DNA of 64,000 bases from Calonectria ilicicola (lineage: Eukaryota > Ascomycota > Sordariomycetes > Hypocreales > Nectriaceae): assembly GCA_020809705.1 (NCBI GenBank), contig CP085833.1:2790001-2854000 (forward strand), read 5' to 3'. Shown one piece after another: positions 59,658-64,000 of this stretch. The position numbers were made by a program, and so were the translations under genes. The notes beneath the pieces are model-generated. The model searched no databases, had not been told where the DNA came from, and was given only the letters and a program-made list of their open reading frames with translations. The stretch's first letter is position 1; each line of letters begins with the position of its first letter.

Positions 59658-61638
59658 TTAATTCTCATTAATCTTGGGATTTTTAAATTTTGTCCCCGGT
59701 GGATGACCCTCCACTGGGAATCTGCAATAGGGGTGGCCACAGACACCATCTCTGAAGCTTGGGCACTGTTTTATTTGTTAGTTTGGTTCGCCTGGTGGAC
59801 ATGTTAAAACCCTGTCAACTTACGTGGTGGCCATAAATGCAGTCCTCCACCTCACACTCCTGACCTCGTGTGCAGGGATTTAGTCGCGAGAGCATCGCAA
59901 GCGCGCGAATTTCCTCCTTGGTAGGCTTATAGTTGTGTACAAACAAGCAGCTGTCAATCTTGGTGCAGGGTCCTCGGAGGTAGTGGTTGTTACAAAGCTT
60001 GTTATGTTCCTTGCGACGTTTGATACCCTCCATCGCCTGCTGGCTCACTGAAATGGAATCATCCAGACCTCTTGGAGTTGGAACCCAGGCCGGTGCTGGA
60101 GCAGCTGGGGCGGCTGCAGCTGGTTTCTGGCGGATCGCGGCTGGTTTGGGTGCCAAAGGCATGACCATCTGAGGTGGCGGACTAGGTGTGGCCGTGATGT
60201 TGGCATACGAAGACAGACCAATGGGAGGGGGAGCGGGAGAGTCATCGAGATCGGTGGTGACGGTGGTTGCTGATGCCATGGGGGGCGATAGAGAAGCATT
60301 GCTGGTTGCAGGTGTCAAAATACCCGGCATAGAGTTGGATGTTGATGATTTAGGAAGCGAAAATACCATCGATTTGTCAACAAGCTTATCGTTGCGGAAG
60401 ATGCTCGTGTTAAATCGTGCAATGTTGACGTTGGTATCCCTTAGTTCGCGGACGGTGGGATAACCTTCAAGCACCGATATTCTCTGGCGCGCTGTCTCAT
60501 CTGCGAGGAGCTCATCTAGGAAAGGCGCATAACCAGCATCATGCGAAATTCCCAAAAGAACCTGTTTGCAGTTGTGGTTTTGCAAATGCCATCGGGCGGT
60601 TTCTGCGACTGGTGTAAGTCACCGTATCCATTATTTCGAACTCATGCATCGCTTACCTTTGATCTTGGAGTCAGCTCGCTCTTTTCCGTAGCCGACATCG
60701 ATAAAATCAAACGAGGCCTTTGCCTGTGTAAAGCCTAAAGAGAAATCTCGAAAATCTGTGGGGTTTTCTAGAGACCCATCGCGCGCCATGGCCTTGCCTA
60801 GGCCGTTGACATTGGCTACTACTCGGGCGACAATTTCTAGCTCGTCGGCGCGGTCGCCCACATGCTTGGCGACTGCAGCTCGCAGCGCATAGGCAGCCTT
60901 CTTGCCGCCTTCAATACGTTCTTTAATCAGTTCCTCATGAAACTGTACAAAGCCATTGGTTAGACTACAAATCGCAAATTTCGTATAAAACGACGATCGG
61001 ACGGAAACATACCAATAGACCATCTCCATCTATCAGAATCAAAATGTAGGGATTACGGTTCTGGAATATTTAGCTGCCTGATACTGTATTTAGGAATTCT
61101 ATTCCTAAAAAAACACACCTTGAGGTTGCTATTCTCCGCTGATACATATTGGATCTCGTTCTGGTACGTTTGCATGCGCTGCTGCAGATCTCTTCTTGAC
61201 TGTGTCGCATCGGCGAGGTCGAGTTCGGTATTGTGCAGGCGCTCGGTCAAGGCATTGTTCTCTTCTCGCAAGGTGGTTTCGATATTTTGGGCGTAGATAA
61301 GAATATCCTGTCAGCGCGACGCAGAGTCATGTCAGCATTAGGTTGCTACTGGGCGCGCGGGCGGCATGAAAAGAAACGTGAGGTACGAGGCAGAGACATG
61401 AATGGAGACGATGCGATGAAAAGAAAAAAAAACGGGCGACGAGCCGGGCCAACAGGTTTCGGCCTCCTGCGTTGCCTCTGCAAAGAAGGCAACGAATGAC
61501 GGGGGAGCATGGTGCAGTGGGAAGCTGGAACTGGCAAAACGGCGGGCGGAAACGCACCTTGATCAGCTCGCTGCTAGTATCCTGGTATGCCTGCAGCGTT
61601 GAGTAGCGCTGGATCAAATCGACGAACGTAGTCGCCAT
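59658..61638 (-). CDS. CCCH zinc-finger protein with NYN/PIN-like nuclease domain
   Basis: Six exons on the minus strand: 61638-61558, 61307-61119, 61060-61013, 60942-60657, 60608-59824 and 59765-59658. Total 1497 nt, 498 aa, all phases consistent. Residues 30-90 are coiled coil. Residues 92-~285 look like a NYN/PIN-type Rossmann nuclease: a hydrophobic strand ending in IDGDG (100-104), DFIDVGYGKERAD (185-197) and LLGISHDAGYAPFLDEL (219-235). After a Pro/Ala/Ser linker there are three zinc fingers: C-x8-C-x5-C-x3-H (407-426), C-x5-C-x4-C-x3-H (447-462) and a third Cys-rich one encoded by the last exon (CPSFRDGVCGHPYC). Fungal relatives are annotated only as CCCH proteins with a domain of unknown function. 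An RNA-binding or RNA-cleaving role is inferred. Confidence 0.82.
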
Positions 61639-64000
61639 GATGGAGGCCAAAAATATGTTGCAAAAAATAAAAATCAAGAACTATTCTGCGATATGTGTGA
61701 GCTTGTGGGTGGAGGAGAAGCGTCTGTGTGTCTGCCTTTTCTCCGGGAGCTTTTGCACGGATAAAAAAACGACCAGTGGGTAGCCGGCAGGATTCAGGGA
61801 TTAATAAAAGAGCAGAGGGAGTGAGCGGTCAGGCGGGATTAGGCAAGACCTCAGGGTGTAAATAAGGGCGCGTATTTAAAGCAACAGTCAGTCGCGCGCA
61901 GCAAGCTGTGATGTGACAGACAATTGGAAGAGGTTCAGGTTTAGGTCCCAGAGTAGAAATGAAGTAGAAGTCGACCAAGTGTGGGTGCAGGGTCCTTTGG
62001 GCGTGTACTTTTTTTTTTTTCCCTTTGGTCTGGCTGGGTCTGGGGGGCCTGCTAGGTGCTTGGTCGGATCTGCACTTGGCCGTCACTCACTGCTTGCCTG
62101 CTGGTCCTAGCTCTGGGTCCTGGGCTCTGGACCTCTTCTGGGCTGATGTTTACCATACCTACTTTGAGTGCTTGCTTGCGAGCGATGCCAGATCTGGAGA
62201 GCCACGGGTTGCTGGCTCGGTTAAGTTTGCACTATGCGGCTTGTTTGCGAGCACAAAGCAAAGTCAAAGGGCCATGATGCTATCCAGGGACGTGGTAGGT
62301 ATGCGTCTAAGTCTGCCTGTGGAGCCAAGAAAAGTCCGACGCCGCCAGATTTGCTCTCATTTTGAATTTTGAAGTTACCAGCGCACAAAATACTTTGTGT
62401 GCGCCAGTGAAGACAATACGGTGCGGGAATCTGTCTAAGACTTGGGGAAAAAACGGTGTAGGTCCATAAGGGCAACAGCATGTCTAGGGATGGTGGTAAT
62501 CTTTCTTCATAGTCGGTGAGGTCTTTTCTTTTTTTTCTTTTTTTTTTTTTTCTTCCTCCATCCTACTTTGGCCGTTTTTTTTCTCTCTCTCTCTTACTTG
62601 TTTGTCGCCCCAGACAAGGATTTCAAGAGACCCATTAAAATCAAGCAAGCATTGGTACCTCGTAAGTACCCCATCCAAATGCCGATGCTCCACCAGTTCC
62701 AGATCACTCATAGGTTGCACTGGGACCACAACATCGATTCCATCGGGTTGTGCTGCGCTAAACGAGCAGGCCTCAGAGTTTTTTTTTCTTCTTCCCTTCT
62801 ACTTCTTTGGCTACCCTCCCTGGTGAGCGTTGCAAGACAAGAAAAAATTATCTGGCCTCAATATCCCGATATGGCGTGTGTCGGCAAGGGAGATTTCGCA
62901 AATGACCAATATAACGAGCGACAGGGCTGGAATATGAACACGAGTAGCCCTAATTAAAGTGACAGAGTGCCACCAGCAGTTTCGGCCTCTTGCAGGGGTA
63001 CCTCTGTGGTACATGACGCATCAGTGGCGCTCTAAATTAATGATCGTCTCAATTAAAAAAAGAAAGTCGGGCATGCCCATGCCCTGCAAGGCCTGGGCCA
63101 CTCCAGTTCCGGATTCAGTAGTATCCATGACATCGCTTCAAGCAGCCAAGAGGCAATCGTCAACCCGTCTCGAATTCGCAGAGCATGCCTCGCTTCATGC
63201 GCACCCAACAGCCACAATCCTATGCGTGCGGATGAGAGGCCTTTTATGATGCAGCGCTTGCTTCGCCGCAGTGCCAGGCCCGGCAGCACGCCCCCAAAAA
63301 TAAATACCTCGTCAATGCACCGGCAAAAAGAATGCTCGCTTCTCTTCAAGTACACTGGTCTGGTGTGTGCCACCCACAACATCATGCCATCATCACGCCG
63401 GGGGGTGGTTGTTCTGAGCGCCAGCGACGCAGCTCGCGGGCTTCTCCGCCGCTGTGGTTCGTCCCGCGGGGCCCCTGTCTCAGTAGTCGCTCTCTGCGAA
63501 AGGCCCCCCCCCCCCCCCGTCGTCACTCCCCGCCAAGTAAATGTACCAAATCTGGGGCCACTCAGCGCTCCCCTCCCCTTGTCTTACTGACAACGTTGTT
63601 CATTTCCGTCACCATAGCCGCCAATATTGCCAAACACGACGTGGATGAGGATCCCGGCTCCCTAACTCTACGGGAACCTGAAGATGTTGCACTCTCTTCT
63701 GCACGGCATCCATGCCCATCAGTCGCCATGCGCTCAGGCCGTGAGGGGATGTTGTCATTCTCACTCCCATATTGTGCTCACAAAACTCCCGTCCATGTCA
63801 TGTGTCACCAACTACCACCACCGTAACCCACCACAACCTACCTAAGCCCAGCTCTGGCGCCGCCGCAGACCATACGCCCTTGTTATGCTCTCGTTACATC
63901 ATCTTGCACTGCCAGCTGGCTGACCGACTCCTCGCCTCCCATTCTATCCTCTCATATTAGCCCAAGCACATGCAGAGTCATCTTCTAATCCACCATCCTG
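61639..64000. other. Right-edge intergenic
   Basis: 2.4 kb upstream of the CCCH gene, no supported gene. T tracts lie at 62009-62021 and 62530-62554, and a 15-nt C run at 63504-63518. From about 63520 the + strand is C-rich and pyrimidine-biased, which could be the promoter or leader of a gene beyond the right edge. Confidence 0.5.

Overview
This 64 kb window is nuclear DNA of a filamentous ascomycete. Spliceosomal introns are short (about 48-135 nt) with CTAAC/CTGAC-like branch sites. Intergenic DNA is rich in pyrimidine or purine tracts and in poly-A/T runs. All recognisable genes are housekeeping genes of the Pezizomycotina. The OMP decarboxylase carries the low-complexity insert seen in Sordariomycete enzymes and reads like that of Hypocreales, so Hypocreales is the best guess, but this is inference.

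I rebuilt 16 protein-coding genes. Every splice model keeps frame from ATG to stop. From left to right they are: an RNase III (Rnt1/Pac1 type, -) divergent from mitoribosomal protein mS33/Rsm27 (+); a PUF RNA-binding protein (+); a KPWE-domain protein of Pex39 type (-) divergent from a mitochondrial PP2C phosphatase of Ptc5 type (+); a TDT/SLAC1-family transporter with an 8-nt micro-exon (-) divergent from a rhomboid-like membrane protein of Dsc2/Ucp14 type (+); a Uds1-domain coiled-coil protein (+); and a TCP11/Sok1 protein (-).

A gene-poor zone of about 9.7 kb (27503-37203) follows. After it come a four-exon kish/KSH1 gene whose first coding exon is the ATG alone (-), divergent from TAF13 (+); OMP decarboxylase (pyr4/URA3, -); an EamA/DMT transporter (+); RVB1 (+); an HMG-box protein (+); dynactin p150-Glued (+); SRP19/Sec65 (-); and a CCCH zinc-finger protein whose central domain looks like a NYN/PIN nuclease (-).

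There is no operon-like or secondary-metabolite cluster, no transposon, no rRNA or convincing tRNA, and no CRISPR. The genes are functionally unrelated. Recurring layouts are head-to-head pairs sharing a promoter, and long, simple-repeat-rich intergenic stretches (15.8-19.3, 22.4-25.6, 27.5-37.2, 40.4-44.2 and 61.6-64.0 kb). The points most worth a second look are the Regnase-like nuclease plus CCCH architecture, the Pex39-type protein, the 8-nt micro-exon, the hidden KSH1 gene, the dynactin uORF whose stop overlaps the main start codon, and the large gene-poor zone.
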